A stretch of DNA of 64,000 nt. Origin: Macrostomum hystrix (Eukaryota > Platyhelminthes > Macrostomidae). Location of the stretch: positions 16,152,501 through 16,216,500 of the forward strand of contig CATNEN010000039.1 of NCBI GenBank assembly GCA_950097015.1, written 5' to 3'. Positions 48,201 to 59,690 of this stretch are shown here, in pieces. The notes below the pieces were generated by a model. That model ran no database searches and was not told the DNA's origin. It saw only the letters and a list, made by a program, of their open reading frames with translations. The translations under genes were made by a program, and so were the position numbers. Every line of letters starts with the position of its first letter. Position 1 is the first letter of the stretch.

Positions 48201-49717
48201 ATTTAAACATTAATCTAGATCGTTGAATAAGGAACACTTAAGTCGGGAGTTTAATTTTGGCTTCCACAAACACAGAAATTTGTAGACAAGTCCGCTAAAT
48301 TTGAATTGGATGATAGTTACTAGCCAATAGGAATAGGAGAGTCAGGATAATAATTAGACTCTAATAGACAGAAAATCATAATCCTTTCTTAAACTCATAC
48401 GTGTATCAGGTACAAGGACGTCGCTGTGTTAATTAGAATAAAAAACTATACTTGAAAATTAATTAATTTCCAGAAATCAAACCCCGTAGAGTTAGCTGTG
48501 TAAGCTTTAAGCACTCATTTAAGGGAAAAAAATAATTTTTAACTGGTAATAATTTTATATAAGGCTTCTTCTAACTTCTGCTTGTCAAAGGACAGATTGA
48601 GCTAGACTGTCCAAAGAGGCGGGGGAAACTCGTTTAAATCTATTAATTTAAAAGACGGGTGTATTAGATGCAAGCTAAAATTAGACACAATGATCATGCA
48701 TATTGGCGTGACTGGTTAAAACGACAGCAAGAATTCAATAACAATAATAATACATCTATGTGATGAATAAATTATAAAGTTACGTCGCCTATATTTATTC
48801 TTCGATTTGAAGAAAAACAGGCCGAACTAAATGAGATTTGCTTTCTTATTTTCTAGTTCGAGTCTACAACTATTCTACTAATAGTAGGATGTGTATAATC
48901 TAATCTTAAAATCTACTAAACTTGCTTGAAATCCATCCGATAGGAAACTGAACGATATTCTAGAAACAGGTCATTGAAGCTTTATGGTATATTTAATAGT
49001 TCTGGCCGAAGTTCTGATTTTCAGCATTTTTAAGAGCTAGTGTATTTCATACACCCCTATACACGAATTAGCATTGTACCTCAGTGCGGCCTTGCCAGGC
49101 CTTCAAAATTTATCAGCATATCACTCGAATGTGCCTGCATCATCTCCGTCTTCGGTAGTCACCTACCTCTAGACGGACTGCTGGACCTTCAAGGGTACAC
49201 TAGGTTGAACTAGGCCACCATGGACAAATTTCTCCAATATCACGGATCAAGCCTAAATATTAGGAGCAGCTCAAACACAGGGCACCATCGCCTAGTCTGT
49301 CAAACAGTCAGTCACCACCCAACGCTGGCGCTGCCGAAAAAATTCAGGAGGGAAACCCCTTGGTATAAAAACCAAGTACTTACTAGTACTACTATTTATG
49401 CGAGAACGAAGTCCCAAACTTTGAAAGAAAAATCTAAGCTTAATTTACAGCGCATCCAAAGATGTATATGGACAGGTTGGTGTGGCACGGAATTTAGGTA
49501 TCTTGCGAAAGAACACTATTTTTACCCAAGGCTGAAATTCGAACTAAAGACCTCACAGTTTGTAGAACAATAGCTTTTTAATACATTTTTTAAATTAAAT
49601 TAATGACAAAAAATATAACTAAGCACTCACCTCATCAGTCTTCTGATTCATTAGAATATGAATTTCTTCCAGCTCTGTCTTAGGGACATCCTGGGGCTGA
49701 TTTGCACTCTGTGCCAT
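42295..49717 (-). CDS. SNAP25: SNAP-25 (Qbc SNARE)
   Basis: Exons: 49717-49631, 47370-47329, one of 45282-45234 or 44822-44774, 44366-44249, 43076-42954, 42878-42734 and 42357-42295. Using one 49-nt exon the phases close to 208 aa (human 206). The protein gives two helices to the SNARE bundle that fuses synaptic vesicles with the plasma membrane. Seen: Qb helix ([45 protein letters not shown]), Cys cluster [10 protein letters not shown] for palmitoylation, linker [18 protein letters not shown] and Qc helix ([46 protein letters not shown]). The two central glutamines are present. Exon sizes 42, 49, 118 and 145 fit the animal SNAP-25 gene plan. Confidence 0.95.
42480..42715. repeat. 28-bp minisatellite in the last SNAP-25 intron, about 8 copies
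   Basis: Unit GACTAGCGGCCACAGACTAG + CAGACAAG, with decay to the right. Confidence 0.8.
43885..44090. repeat. 36-bp minisatellite in a SNAP-25 intron, about 5 copies
   Basis: Unit ACCCTGACAAATGCCCTTGT + AAACCACCAAACCCAC, with diverged edge copies. Confidence 0.8.
44774..44822 (-). other. SNAP25: SNAP-25 alternative 49-nt exon, form b
   Basis: Encodes [16 protein letters not shown] plus one base. Acceptor TACTTTTAG; donor GTCAGC, weaker than that of form a. Same length and phase as form a, 411 bp away. Adding or skipping both would shift the frame, so use should be one or the other. Confidence 0.85.
45234..45282 (-). other. SNAP25: SNAP-25 alternative 49-nt exon, form a
   Basis: Encodes [16 protein letters not shown] plus one base. 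Acceptor TTACTATAG and strong donor GTAAGT. Nearer to the usual SNAP-25 sequence (DAGIRTLVMLDEQG) than form b. Confidence 0.88.
45530..46630. repeat. 41-bp minisatellite in SNAP-25 intron, about 26 copies
   Basis: Unit TTCAGTTCCGACACAAATGC + TTCAAGGACTGATTTTGTAGC. Variants include loss of CACA, TTCATGGAC and GGTTTCG. It lies upstream of exon form a in the gene direction. Confidence 0.95.
46631..47328. other. SNAP-25 intron, unique sequence
   Basis: AT-rich, no repeats or coding signal noticed. Confidence 0.35.
48015..48164 (-). other. SNAP25: Candidate alternative first exon of SNAP-25
   Basis: ATG at 48164, then [19 protein letters not shown] to [17 protein letters not shown], ending at a GTAAGA donor in phase 0, the same phase as exon 1 at 49717. 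Joined to SLESTRRMM it would give a 229-aa protein with a Ser-rich, 50-residue N-terminus. The end of the exon keeps a heptad-like hydrophobic pattern. No transcript evidence; it could be an unrelated open frame. Confidence 0.55.
49040..49144. mobile_element. Dispersed repeat, copy b (in SNAP-25 intron 1)
   Basis: Counterpart of 15848-15952: AGTGTATTTCATACACCCC hairpin, CAGTGCGGCCTTGCCAGGCC and GAATGTGCCTGCATCATC. Confidence 0.7.
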
Positions 49718-51513
49718 TTGTTTTTTAATAAGCGAATTGGAACTGAAACTAAAAGCTGAAAAGTATTAGGCGAAGAGCAAGAACAGTCAAGGACAAATTT
49801 ATTTATCAAAATAAATAAATAACTAACAGGAAGTTGCTAAGATTAAAAAATATTTTGTCAAAGTAGTACAAAAAAGACTACAATTTTAGGTTATTTCTAC
49901 ATACATTAATATTATGCAGAATCTTACAGTCTTATAGAATGCTGAAATCAAATCAAACTTGTAAATTTCTATGCAATTATATGCAGTTATTAGATAATTA
50001 TGTAATTCTTACTAACAAAACATAACCATCCACAAATCAACCAGGGTTTTTATGCAATTGGGTGCCCTAATGGAGCGAATTTAAAAAAGCTGCGGACACT
50101 CCTGCTAGGCGCGCAGATGGTTTCAAGAAAAAGGAGCACAAATGCCCAATTGCTATATATCTTCAGTCTGACTCAATGTAGTGATTGATTTTGTGAAAAA
50201 ATGTCAAAAGAGCTTTTTTTATTTCTCCTTAGTGTATTTCTAAATATAGAACAGCTACATGGTGATTTGGCAAAATATGGACGCATATACCAAATGACAT
50301 TCTTTTTCATATATGTAATGTATTTCTATAATTACAACAGCTAAGGTTGTCTTTTCGCACTCGGGCACTGTGGAGCATGTAGTTGTGTTTGCGAATAAAT
50401 GTGCACCCCTCCATCAAAAAATTTCTATAACTGTGCCCGGCTAGAATGGCACCTAAATGTACATGTAAGTTTATTTTAATATGTAAATGTATACCTAAGC
50501 GAACAATAGCATGGATGTATGGCACGGGTGCACACTGCTATATCATGTGCACCTACATGTACATTTAAATGTATTTTATAATGTGTCGTAATGTACATAT
50601 ATTTAAACACACAAGGTGTGAGTACAGAGGCACTGGCATTCACTACTAGCATCGCATCTACATGTACTTGTACATGCAAATGTATTACAAAATATAAATT
50701 TATAAAGAACACAAGATGTTAGTGTAAGGGGACAAGGGTAAGGGGGCTTATTTGTTATAGATAAGCATACTTCGACAAATTTATGCACACAGGGCGCGGC
50801 TGCACAGACAGAAATTTCTTTTTGTGCAGCCACAGAGGCAATTTTTCACAAGCATGTCGGATGCTGTCTGCGAAAACCCCTATTGGCTCCAATAGGGATT
50901 GGGTGCAAATTGCAACCAAAAGTCCTGACTTGCAAACAATTTTAAACATTAAATACAAATATTGTATCTATTTTTTTCAATGCTATGTGCACATGTAAAT
51001 GCATTTTTACATTTTTACAGCTTTTACATTTTTAAGCCAACATGTTTTTGAAGTTACAAAATGTGGTTTCAAAATTTATAAAATACCAACTTTAAAAGGC
51101 ACTTTCTACATTTTTGTGCACTAGCTTAAGGTTTTCTAAATTACTAAATTTCTAAAAACACTTCCTAATTTAGAACGGATACCTATATGCTAGGTTGAAG
51201 GAACATTGGTTAAAACAATCTGCTATTCAAGACCATCTGATAGTTAATAAACAGTGCTGTGATAGCTCTTAACTATTGAACACTAAAAAATTATCAATCA
51301 GTGATTTTTTACTAAGAATACAAGAATCTATGTACATAAAAAATTACAGACCTAGTCTTGAAATTCAACTGCAACACAATGGTATAAGCCACTTAGCCTG
51401 ATGATGAGCAATGTAGTTAAAATGCAATGCAAACCAAAAAGTGATTTTGACATTTTTTACTTTACCAACTTAAAAAGGAAATAAAAATAGCTCCTTATAT
51501 GGTATTAGACCAG
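49718..51513. other. Spacer upstream of SNAP-25; no gene seen
   Basis: The SNAP-25 promoter should be near its left end. 50450-50700 is rich in ACATGTACATG and ATGTAAATGT words without a clear period. Small open frames are low-complexity. Confidence 0.35.
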
Positions 51514-51752
51514 GGGGTCGGTGGCAGAGCGGTTAACGCGTTTGAAACTGGCACCACAGTCCCTAAGTTTGATTCCATGGTGAGGCCACATTTATTTGGG
51601 GGCGCAGCCACGGAGAGAAGACTTAAGGGCTTGTCGTGCAATTTACGCCCTTGAGGGCCAACCTCCAAGGCACAGTTCGAGTGTACACTGCCTGACGATG
51701 AGAAAGTCAGGGCAGATGTACACACCTGTATGAGCATATGGGTGTTTCTCAA
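51514..51752 (+). mobile_element. tRNA-derived SINE
   Basis: Head GGTCGGTGGCAGAGCGGTTA (A box TGGCAGAGCGG) and B-box-like AGTTTGATTCC, spaced as in a Leu/Ser-type tRNA, then a body of about 150 bp to GTGTTTCTC. No matching partner within the window, so the right end is approximate. Confidence 0.6.
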
Positions 51753-52628
51753 AAACGTGTCATTTTTTTAACAAAAAATGTCCAATGAAAAATTTGTGCT
51801 TTAAATTCTTTTTAGAGCTAAATCTTTGTGTATAAATTGAATCTATAATATCTAATAAGTGTAATTTGCATAAACTTTGATAAAATGTGTTCACCAAAAC
51901 ATGACTGAATGTTAAACACTATGCTATATACATTTTTTTACTTTTATTCACATTGTTCTATGTCTTAAATGTTTATTTCTTTCTGTGCAACACTTTCTTA
52001 GCAAGTTCTTTTCTCTCGTTTTATCTGGTTGCTAGTAATATAGAAGATTTTGTATGTCCACCAAACTCTATGTCATTGGAGCGACGCCATATGAAGTCAT
52101 ACTGTTCAGTGAATAACTTTGGTACCATCTGTGCTTTTGCTGTGTTTTATGTGTCAAATGATCAGTATTTAGGCTTGCTGTTTGACTATTCCTTCCCAGG
52201 TTACTGTTCTATCTTGAATAGTTTGCCACTTCATTTGAATCAATATATACGCATTTCACTAAGCAGTTTTTGTCATTGTGGCGATGCCACAAGAAAGTAA
52301 AGTTGCACTAGTTCTGCTAATTGATAGAAATTGCAACTACATTTGTTTTGCTTGTCAGACAAATACCTCTCTGATGACATGTGGCACTTGAACCTTGTGC
52401 CTAATGACTTACCATTAGAAGAATAAAATATCAGTTTTTGTCATTGGAGTGATGCTGGCCACAAACGTTGCCACAATGACAAGGATTTTTAAGCTATGAA
52501 TTGGAACACTTACATGGTATGTAGGATGTACATCAGTGAAATCTTTGTAAGGATGACAAAATCCAAGAGTTCCCAGGCTCCATTTCAGCTCCATTGAAAT
52601 CGTGATAGCATGCCTGAAGATTAAGCTA
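51753..52628. other. Spacer; no gene seen
   Basis: AT-rich. TTTTTGTCATTG-TGGCGATGCC-like words recur near 52080, 52268 and 52438 in different orientation, perhaps fragments of an old repeat. Confidence 0.3.
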
Positions 52629-54060
52629 AAAAACGGCTCCGCCAAAAGGCCTACTGCGACAACAAAAATCAGGACCAGGCATGGCTAGAGAAGCGGCAAG
52701 CAACGAACCTTGCCAGTTACCACCGCAAAAGTGAGAAGCTCACTGCTCGTGAGAAGTGCCAGAGGCGCAGCACGTGGCGCAAGGCACAGGCCAGTTCGCA
52801 CATGCTACGCCATGCCCACACAAGCCCTGAGCTTCCCAAGCCTGGCCCTGAGCTTCATCACCTGTCAGAGCCTGATATTGAAATAGCAGAGCCTGATGTT
52901 GAGATACTTGAGACTTATGATGTTGTTGAACTTTAACTGGATGTTGAGACACCAGCACCAGATGAACATATGGAGACAGAGAGCACCCCTCGTGGACGCC
53001 AGCTGGCACCACATGCGTGGCCAGTGTAACCAGATATCCAAGTTGGATCAGTGACCAGCCTCGGGGCAACATCAGCTGCTTCTCTTGCGGCACGCCGCCG
53101 TGAAACTCAGCAAGCGAATGAAAGGCGCCACAAAGTTCAGGCTGAACTGAACAAATGGAAGCGGGCCTACTGGCGTGTATGCATGTGGCAGCGCCGAGAG
53201 GCATCAAAGGTAGGTGATTTCATTTTTTACAGCACTTAACTTGGATAACAAACGTGGCGACTATGGATAAATTTTGTCTAAAAAGTAATTTAAATTCAGC
53301 ATAACTAAACACATTTGCTTCTAAAGGTGGTCAGTCAACGGAAGGGCAAGTGTTGGCTTGGTTCAGGGGTCGTCGCACCACCTCTATAGCCTCTGTCACA
53401 GATTCAACCTGGGGCCAATGTAGTCTCAGAAAAGCATCTCCATATTGCGGAGTTCCTCTGCCGGGACGACAACTCGCAAATTGCAGCAGACACAAAGGCA
53501 ACAGTCACACGCCACAAGGAGAAGCGCCAGAAGCGCTATCTGTACTTCACCATCTCGGCTCTTTATGAGAAGTATGTTGTGGAGCACGACACCAGTAAAC
53601 CTGTGCCCAGCAGAGCCACTTTCTATCGGGTTTGAACCCAGCACTGCTGGCATGTGCGTGTACCACGGCTTAACTGCAGTGGCTACTGCCTGTGCATGCT
53701 GTGCACCAACACTCAGGTTGGTCTCATCTGCTACATACATGTATCTGTATATTTTAATGGTGTATTATTGTCACCAAACATTATACACATTACGATAATC
53801 ATGTACAAATTGCATTTTGATTCAGCTCATGGCCGATGGGCTGTTTTTGTGCCAGCTAATTCACTCTCGTGACATAGAGCTTGTGATTGAACAGATCGTT
53901 TGCAGCAGAAGTGAATATAGCTGCATGCTACACAAGTGCAACACATGTGCCAACAAGTCCTTCTGCGATGATGCCGATGATCCACTAAATAATGAGCAGC
54001 TGGCAAAGCATGTTAACTACAGTCAGTGGATGCAGGTTACGAATGAGAAAGGGTCATCAG
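52629..54060 (+). pseudogene. Degenerate transposase-like coding region
   Basis: Three blocks in exon-like pieces. Block 1 (52629-53208) is basic (KRLRQKAYCDNKNQ; YHRKSEKLTAREKCQRR; ETQQANERRHKVQAEL), with stops near 52937 and 53027, and ends at a GT donor. Block 2 (about 53328-53719) has AEFLCRDDNSQIAADT, YLYFTISALYEKYVVE and VPSRATFYRV, then a TGA. Block 3 starts after TTTTGATTCAG near 53825 (LMADGLFLCQLIHSRDIELV; CMLHKCNTCANKSFC; NYSQWMQVTNEKG). The RATFYR / LMADGL / Cys-rich order resembles transposase-like proteins common in invertebrate genomes. Superfamily not assigned. Confidence 0.45.
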
Positions 54061-54084
54061 TGACGATGTGTGTATATGCCTGCG

Positions 54085-54196
54085 TACGGTATCTGTGTGC
54101 GTGTGTGCTCAGGAGTCAGCGAAATAGGCAGAATTGCCTTCTTGCTGGCTGCGGGTCTAGCCTGCAGCCCTCCTGCAATTATTATTATTATTACTA
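54085..54196 (+). mobile_element. SINE 3' end with ATT tail
   Basis: GGCTGCGGGTCTAGCCTGCA-type end followed by AATTATTATTATTATTAC. The GGGTCTAG then (TTA)n arrangement is like the end of the SINE at 3147-3540 (TTGGGTCTAGTGTCAGTTATTA). Confidence 0.5.
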
Positions 54197-55390
54197 GGCC
54201 TGGTATTAGACCTAAAAATCAACTGTGTTAATATCTATCTATAGGAGTATAGGACAGGACAGAAATGCAAATGCTACAAAGTTGTTACCCTTAATAGATT
54301 ATGCTTACTCCTAGCACTGCCTTTTACTATAATTTTTTTTTCTTTAAACAAACTAAAAATATTGTATGTAATTAACCATCATTTGCTCTCACCCCTAGTT
54401 AACTTTGCTGTGTTGTGTTTGAGAGTTTGAGACACAGGTTCCCATTTCTTATATGCTTTTCTATATAATAGATTTTTCTGCTCAAAAATGAATAAGGTAA
54501 AAAAAGGATCACAGTTCCATCTAAATGGTGACCACTGCTTATTATCTTTCATATCTATGTATAGGGGGGGGGCCTAATTATTTTGATCTAGGACACACAA
54601 AAAATCATCAAAGAATGCTATAGGGCATAGGCCTACTCAAAATAATAAAATATAGGCCTAGGCTAATGTAAAACTTAAAGGCTAGGCATAGGGGATATAG
54701 CTAGCCTATAGCGCTTTTGGCTATATTTCTATATATGGCTATATAGTAATATAGATGTCATACGCATATCATAATAGGAGCAGCAAAGCCAAAGCCAAAT
54801 ATAGGCACTATACCAATATATATAATAATTAGGCCTACTATCCTATATGAATTTATCCTGCGAAAACACCAATTATCAATACATGAACTGATTTGTTATG
54901 AAATTTGTCACCGTTGTGTGTGATCTGTGTCAAAAAAGTGAACACATAAACTTGCAAATTTCAGTTAGTGCGTAATGCATTAACTAGAATTGTAATCTTA
55001 TTTCTGACGAACAGGTCCATGCAAAATTCCAATAAAACAATAGTCAATAAAACATCATAACAAAAAGTGATTGTTGTGTGCTGTTAAATTAAGGACTAAA
55101 GTATTTGCTGTAACAAATAAACGTAAATTTTACTTTAAAAATGCTTTGATTGCGCAAAGTAGTTTATTTATTTCTTAAACAGCGTCACTTTTAAATTATT
55201 AATTAATTGTTTCTAAAGATTATATGTATACAATGTCGCAATGTTAATGAATTAAATTAGCTGTTGCCTGTACCTGAACTGCTGCTGTAAGTTTCTAGGC
55301 CTAAGTAAATAGTGCAGGTACAAAAATTTTAATAAAACTTATCGGAACGTGAAAATTTTATATTTAGATTTGTCACTTATTTTTCGGATC
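54197..55390. other. Spacer, very AT-rich
   Basis: No gene. Unusually many TAGGCCTA words between 54580 and 54860, and again near 55990, without a period. Confidence 0.3.
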
Positions 55391-56215
55391 CTAGTCACTT
55401 CACTTCGTCATACACTTTTTCGTCATATGACGTTTCGACAAAATATGATTGCCCTTGGTCACTTCGTCATATACTAATGAAGGCACTGCCAAACACTAGT
55501 CTCTTCGTCATCTGCGAGCAACTGATACACAAGTCATGCATTTTCTAGAAACACAAACACGAGCCAAAAATTTTAACTGAGGCTATCAAAACTCTTTAGA
55601 GATGGCTTAGCTGAGAATGTGACTTTATTTAATATGGCCAAACCGTACTTTATATTCTTTACAAAACGACTGACGGCAATGTGCCACCTACAATATAGCG
55701 TTATCAAACAGTTTCAAACTTAAGCATAGATCATGCATGCATAGGCCCTATATAATGTGCCACACCCACATGTGCAAGCTATGCACATTGGCAATGTATG
55801 CACTAAATAGGGTGCCTAAATATTAAGTACGCAGATACGCAAGTTGAGTCAGTGATAGTCAATAAGCACAGCCAAGTGGTGCCACACATTTTTTAGCTAG
55901 TTATGCAAGTGAGCACATATGAAAATCTGAGTAGATCATAAAGATGTAGGCCTACATCTCCCCTTGCAAGTGGCACTAAAAAATTACATCATACATGTAT
56001 AGGCCTATGCGCTTACACAAACACTTACAGGAACAAACTATACTCATTACATGCACAATTCTCAGATCAGTATAATCAAATTCACTTTGTCATCTGCAAA
56101 TTGATTAACCGTTGGACCTTGGTCACTTCGTCATCTGTCAACAGCACACCCATTTAAATTGGTCAGTATGTTATCCAGTATAACAATATTGTAGATGACA
56201 AAGCGACTAGCACCC
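55391..56215. mobile_element. Candidate non-autonomous element with GTCACTTCGTCAT ends
   Basis: CTAGTCACTTC..CGTCATAC near 55393 and its inverted relative GATGACAAAGCGACTAG near 56194 face each other across about 820 bp. Further direct copies lie inside (TTGGTCACTTCGTCATATAC, CTAGTCTCTTCGTCATCTGC, TTGGTCACTTCGTCATCTGT). No coding potential. Target-site duplication not identified. Confidence 0.4.
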
Positions 56216-56620
56216 TTTTTTCATAGTTTACGAGTGGAAGTCATCCATTCGGAGGAGAAGGGATGCAACTAAAATCCTTGCAATCCCATGCTATAGAACT
56301 CAAATCCTAGTCTGCAACAGTTAGAAAAGCAGCAGTTTCACTGTGAAACTCAGCTTGCTTTAATGAACCCAAAGGATTACTAGGCCTAGTCAAAATTAAT
56401 CTAAATAAGAAAAAATAGGCAATGTTAATATTCTACATCTGTTTGTTATATTATTTTTTGTAAATGGAAGTAAGATATTGTCAAAAAATATCCCCTGCAT
56501 AAGCAGTACTCCTGCTCCAGCCATAGCCCATTTGTATCACCAATACTCCTTCCAATTCTGTTGTAATCAAGCATTAAAAAAGCACTTGAAAAAAAAGCCA
56601 TTCAGTGGCAGTGAAAATAC
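56216..56620. other. Spacer; no gene seen
   Basis: AT-rich. A small open frame (56478-56741) overlaps the element that begins at 56623 and has no domain. Confidence 0.3.
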
Positions 56621-56622
56621 TA

Positions 56623-57265
56623 GGGTAATGTATCATCAACCAAACAGTGTATCTTCAAAACCGAACAAGAATTTTGACTCCTTCCTTGGTCTTGTGCAAG
56701 ACAGAAACAAGCTATTGTATTTTACAGAACAACTATTTTGAATGTCAATGAAATTATTTACAAGCTAAGGCATGACATGCAATAAAGCATTACAAGGAAA
56801 GAAAGATATGGATGTTTCAGTAGAAATTTTTATCACAAAAGCATACTTTTTGACAGCATTTTATCAGCATGTACTTTAGACTAAGATTGCATGTGGTTGC
56901 TTTCCAATTAAATTACCATAAATGTAGTTATTTATAGAGCATGAAAAATGCTTTCAAATGACATAAATCATGATAGATCACTCCTTAAAATAAGATTAAA
57001 CTACTCACTCAAATTTTAAAACCAAACATCAAATTCTCTGTTTGGTTTGAAGATACATGAAAATCATCGTTTGGTTTTAGATGAAAAACATGAATAACTT
57101 TTTTTCTATTTGACAAAATTGCAAAAGCAGATACTATTTAGAAAGACAAAACAGTTTTCTGTAACTTGGCTTTTGATTTATCATGATATCTTAAATAGAA
57201 AATCTGTAGCTTAGGTTTGAAGTTAAAAAAATGCATATTCTTGTTTGGTTGATGATACATTACCC
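56623..57265. mobile_element. TA-flanked inverted-repeat element (MITE-like), 643 bp
   Basis: Perfect 23-bp terminal inverted repeats beginning GGGTAATGTATC and ending AACCAAAC (56623-56645 and 57243-57265), each flanked outward by TA. A second inverted pair lies inside (GTATCTTCAAAACCGAAC near 56650 against GTTTGGTTTGAAGATAC near 57038). No transposase. TA target choice fits Tc1/mariner-type mobilisation. Confidence 0.8.
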
Positions 57266-57504
57266 TAATATAATCATAATTGTGTTTATATTTGTTCACA
57301 ATAGCCTTTGCCCTTTGCTGCTCACTAAATCAGCCACTTAACACAATGAATACATATAAAAAAGGCACTCATTATAATTGTAACAAATGATGAAACAACT
57401 ATAAGGGACTTCTCTGAATTTCTATTTATGTTGCAATGATTACTAAGTAGAAAAAGTGTCATATACAATATATCACTTAAAAAGGCTTAAGCCTAATAAT
57501 AATT

Positions 57505-58640
57505 CTGAGGGGTGTCCCAAAAGTCAATGAACTTCTTTAATTTCAGCCGTTTCTGGCCAATCAGAAATATTCTACATTTAGCAGTCTAAGAGTTTAAAAG
57601 AAACTTAGGCCTATCTACTCATAAAAATGATTTGCTATTATTCATATATCTATTGGCATTATTGAGATATTTTAATTCTAGTGCCTTACCCCTGTACTAC
57701 TTCTAAAAAGTGCCATAGACAACAGCTTTAAAGCTGACATTTTAACATTTTAACAAAATGTCTAATGCTTTGAATCAGAAAAAGAGCAGTAAAATTTATT
57801 CATCAATGTTGTCCTGAGGCTTTTCTATATAGTTGCCATCACTCTAGAAATATTTTCTGTTGTTGGGTGTGCATGTCAACAATTGACACTGGCAAAATCT
57901 GAGCAAGGCATATCATGAAAGAGAACTTGGTGCAAGTGAAAGCCTTGAGATCTCCATGACTATCAAAGATTTGTCAATGCAGAAGCTTCATTTTTGGGAT
58001 AATGCAAAGTCAGCTGGTGACAAATCCAGATCAAGGTGGGTGTGAGAGCAGCATGAAGTTGGCCTACTGAATCTTCTCCATTGTCTTCTTGGCCATATAG
58101 GGGCAATTTTGTCATGGTGAGGAAGGTACAGCTTGATTTTCTATACTATGATCAGTGTGATGCAATAGTGTTGCACCCTTCTTCCAAGAACTCGATTGTG
58201 ACTTATAGCCGTGAGCCTTGTAAGGAGGCTGGGATCCCTTTCTCACCCAAACATGGCTGCTAGTCACAGACTGTCAGCTGGCCACTCTTGAATTGTTCAA
58301 TTCAGCCCTCAGTTGAAGACCATTGTCTCTGATGTTGCTTTTGAAGATGGTAGCAATGCAACTGACATTCCATCCTGCAATCCACAGAGCAGAAGTCTGG
58401 CTGTGTTGATTATCAATGCTATGTACTGAGATCATCTTGACAAAAAGAGTGCTAAGCTTCAGTGAAACTTTAAAAACCTATTTTTCAAGCAACACAGGTG
58501 TTCACCCCTATTGGAATAAGTTGACAAATTGTGTCTGACCATCTGTTGCATCTTCAGACTTTTTTGGTGTCGGGTTGCTTTGCAGGGCATTGCCAAGGTA
58601 TCACGCCGTAGTTTTTTTAGGTTTCTTTTTTATAAAGTGT
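57505..58640 (-). mobile_element. Degenerate mariner-like transposon
   Basis: On the minus strand, broken frames give DLSPADFALSQK (compare the PDLAPSDYHLF motif of mariner transposases) and, downstream, SDGNYIEKPQDN (compare the DGDYFEK end). About 270 bp past that, GGGGTGTCCCAAAAGTCAAT (57509-57530) has the form of a mariner terminal repeat. The other end was not located. Many stops. Confidence 0.45.
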
Positions 58641-59690
58641 AGTTACTTGGTTAGGTTATTATAGCATTTCGTGTCATGTCGCACTTTAGAGCCACATTTT
58701 TGACACCTGTGTTGCATTTCTGCAGGTTTCTTACATTTATTCCAATAGGGCTGTTCACAAGTGATTGCGTTTTAAATAATGACATGACCTGCCAATCATT
58801 TTTACCATAGACTATCCAGATGAAACAACTTTTACGCCAAAGTGTATAATTCATCCAATCGGACATTACTGAGGTAATTTGAAACAGGAATAAGTAAAAT
58901 ATCAAGCACAGTTTAGTATATTATTCCAAGCCATTGTCTTGTAATTAGTGATTAAATTTTTCATTAGCGTTTTTATGTAGTTCAGTCATATTGTAGCTTT
59001 GTTGTAGCTAGTATCTCCATGTCTTTATGATTTATGTGCTAAAATCATAAAACTGAAGAAATAGTTCATGGCTAGTACTATTCTGGACTTCATTTTTAGG
59101 TTAGTAAGAGTTATTTGGAGTAACTTTTGATTTCCTTCTATAGTATACAGAAAACAAGTTGTTTTAAACACAAAAATCTGCATATATTTTCACAGCTTGA
59201 GCTGACTGCACTGAATCATTAAAGCTAGGAAATGCTCGATCGCCCCTATTGGTTAGCGCTTAAGTAATAGTATAGTAGCTATTATGCTAGCACAGGAAGT
59301 TGTTTGATTTCCTGACTGGCCAGCCATTTAACAATCTGAATTGGCATTTAGTTTTGCAGTTCTATTAAATGATCAATAGACGTGATCAACTCTTCCACTT
59401 CATATTTTATTGTCGTGAAAATAATTGTTAGACTACTAACTAAACATATTGGTTCTGTAATGAGCAATTGTCTAGAAAACTTTCTGTGCTATAATGTAAG
59501 ACTTATTATCTTTAAATGCAACAATTTTTGTTCAACCATTCTGATCATTTCCACCCTCCCAGTAGACTTCAGCTACCAAATTTGGTCACCGTTTTTCAAA
59601 TTGACAATTGTTTCATCTGTCTTCATTGCTAGTAGATAATGCGAAGCTATTCATAAAAGTGCATGTGCCACTTTTTATTGCCCCCTTCAG
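58641..59690. other. Spacer upstream of the PAK exon; no gene seen
   Basis: AT-rich. The 5' exon(s) of the PAK gene were not found here. TTATTGCCCCCTTCAG at 59675-59690 is the acceptor of the next exon. Confidence 0.35.

Noticed and set aside
49220-49573. 117-codon open frame in SNAP-25 intron 1
   Set aside because: Follows a dispersed repeat, has no recognisable domain, and lies in an intron.
52740-53207. Minus-strand open frame over the transposase-like region
   Set aside because: Antisense to the plus-strand basic block, which has the better splice and domain signs.
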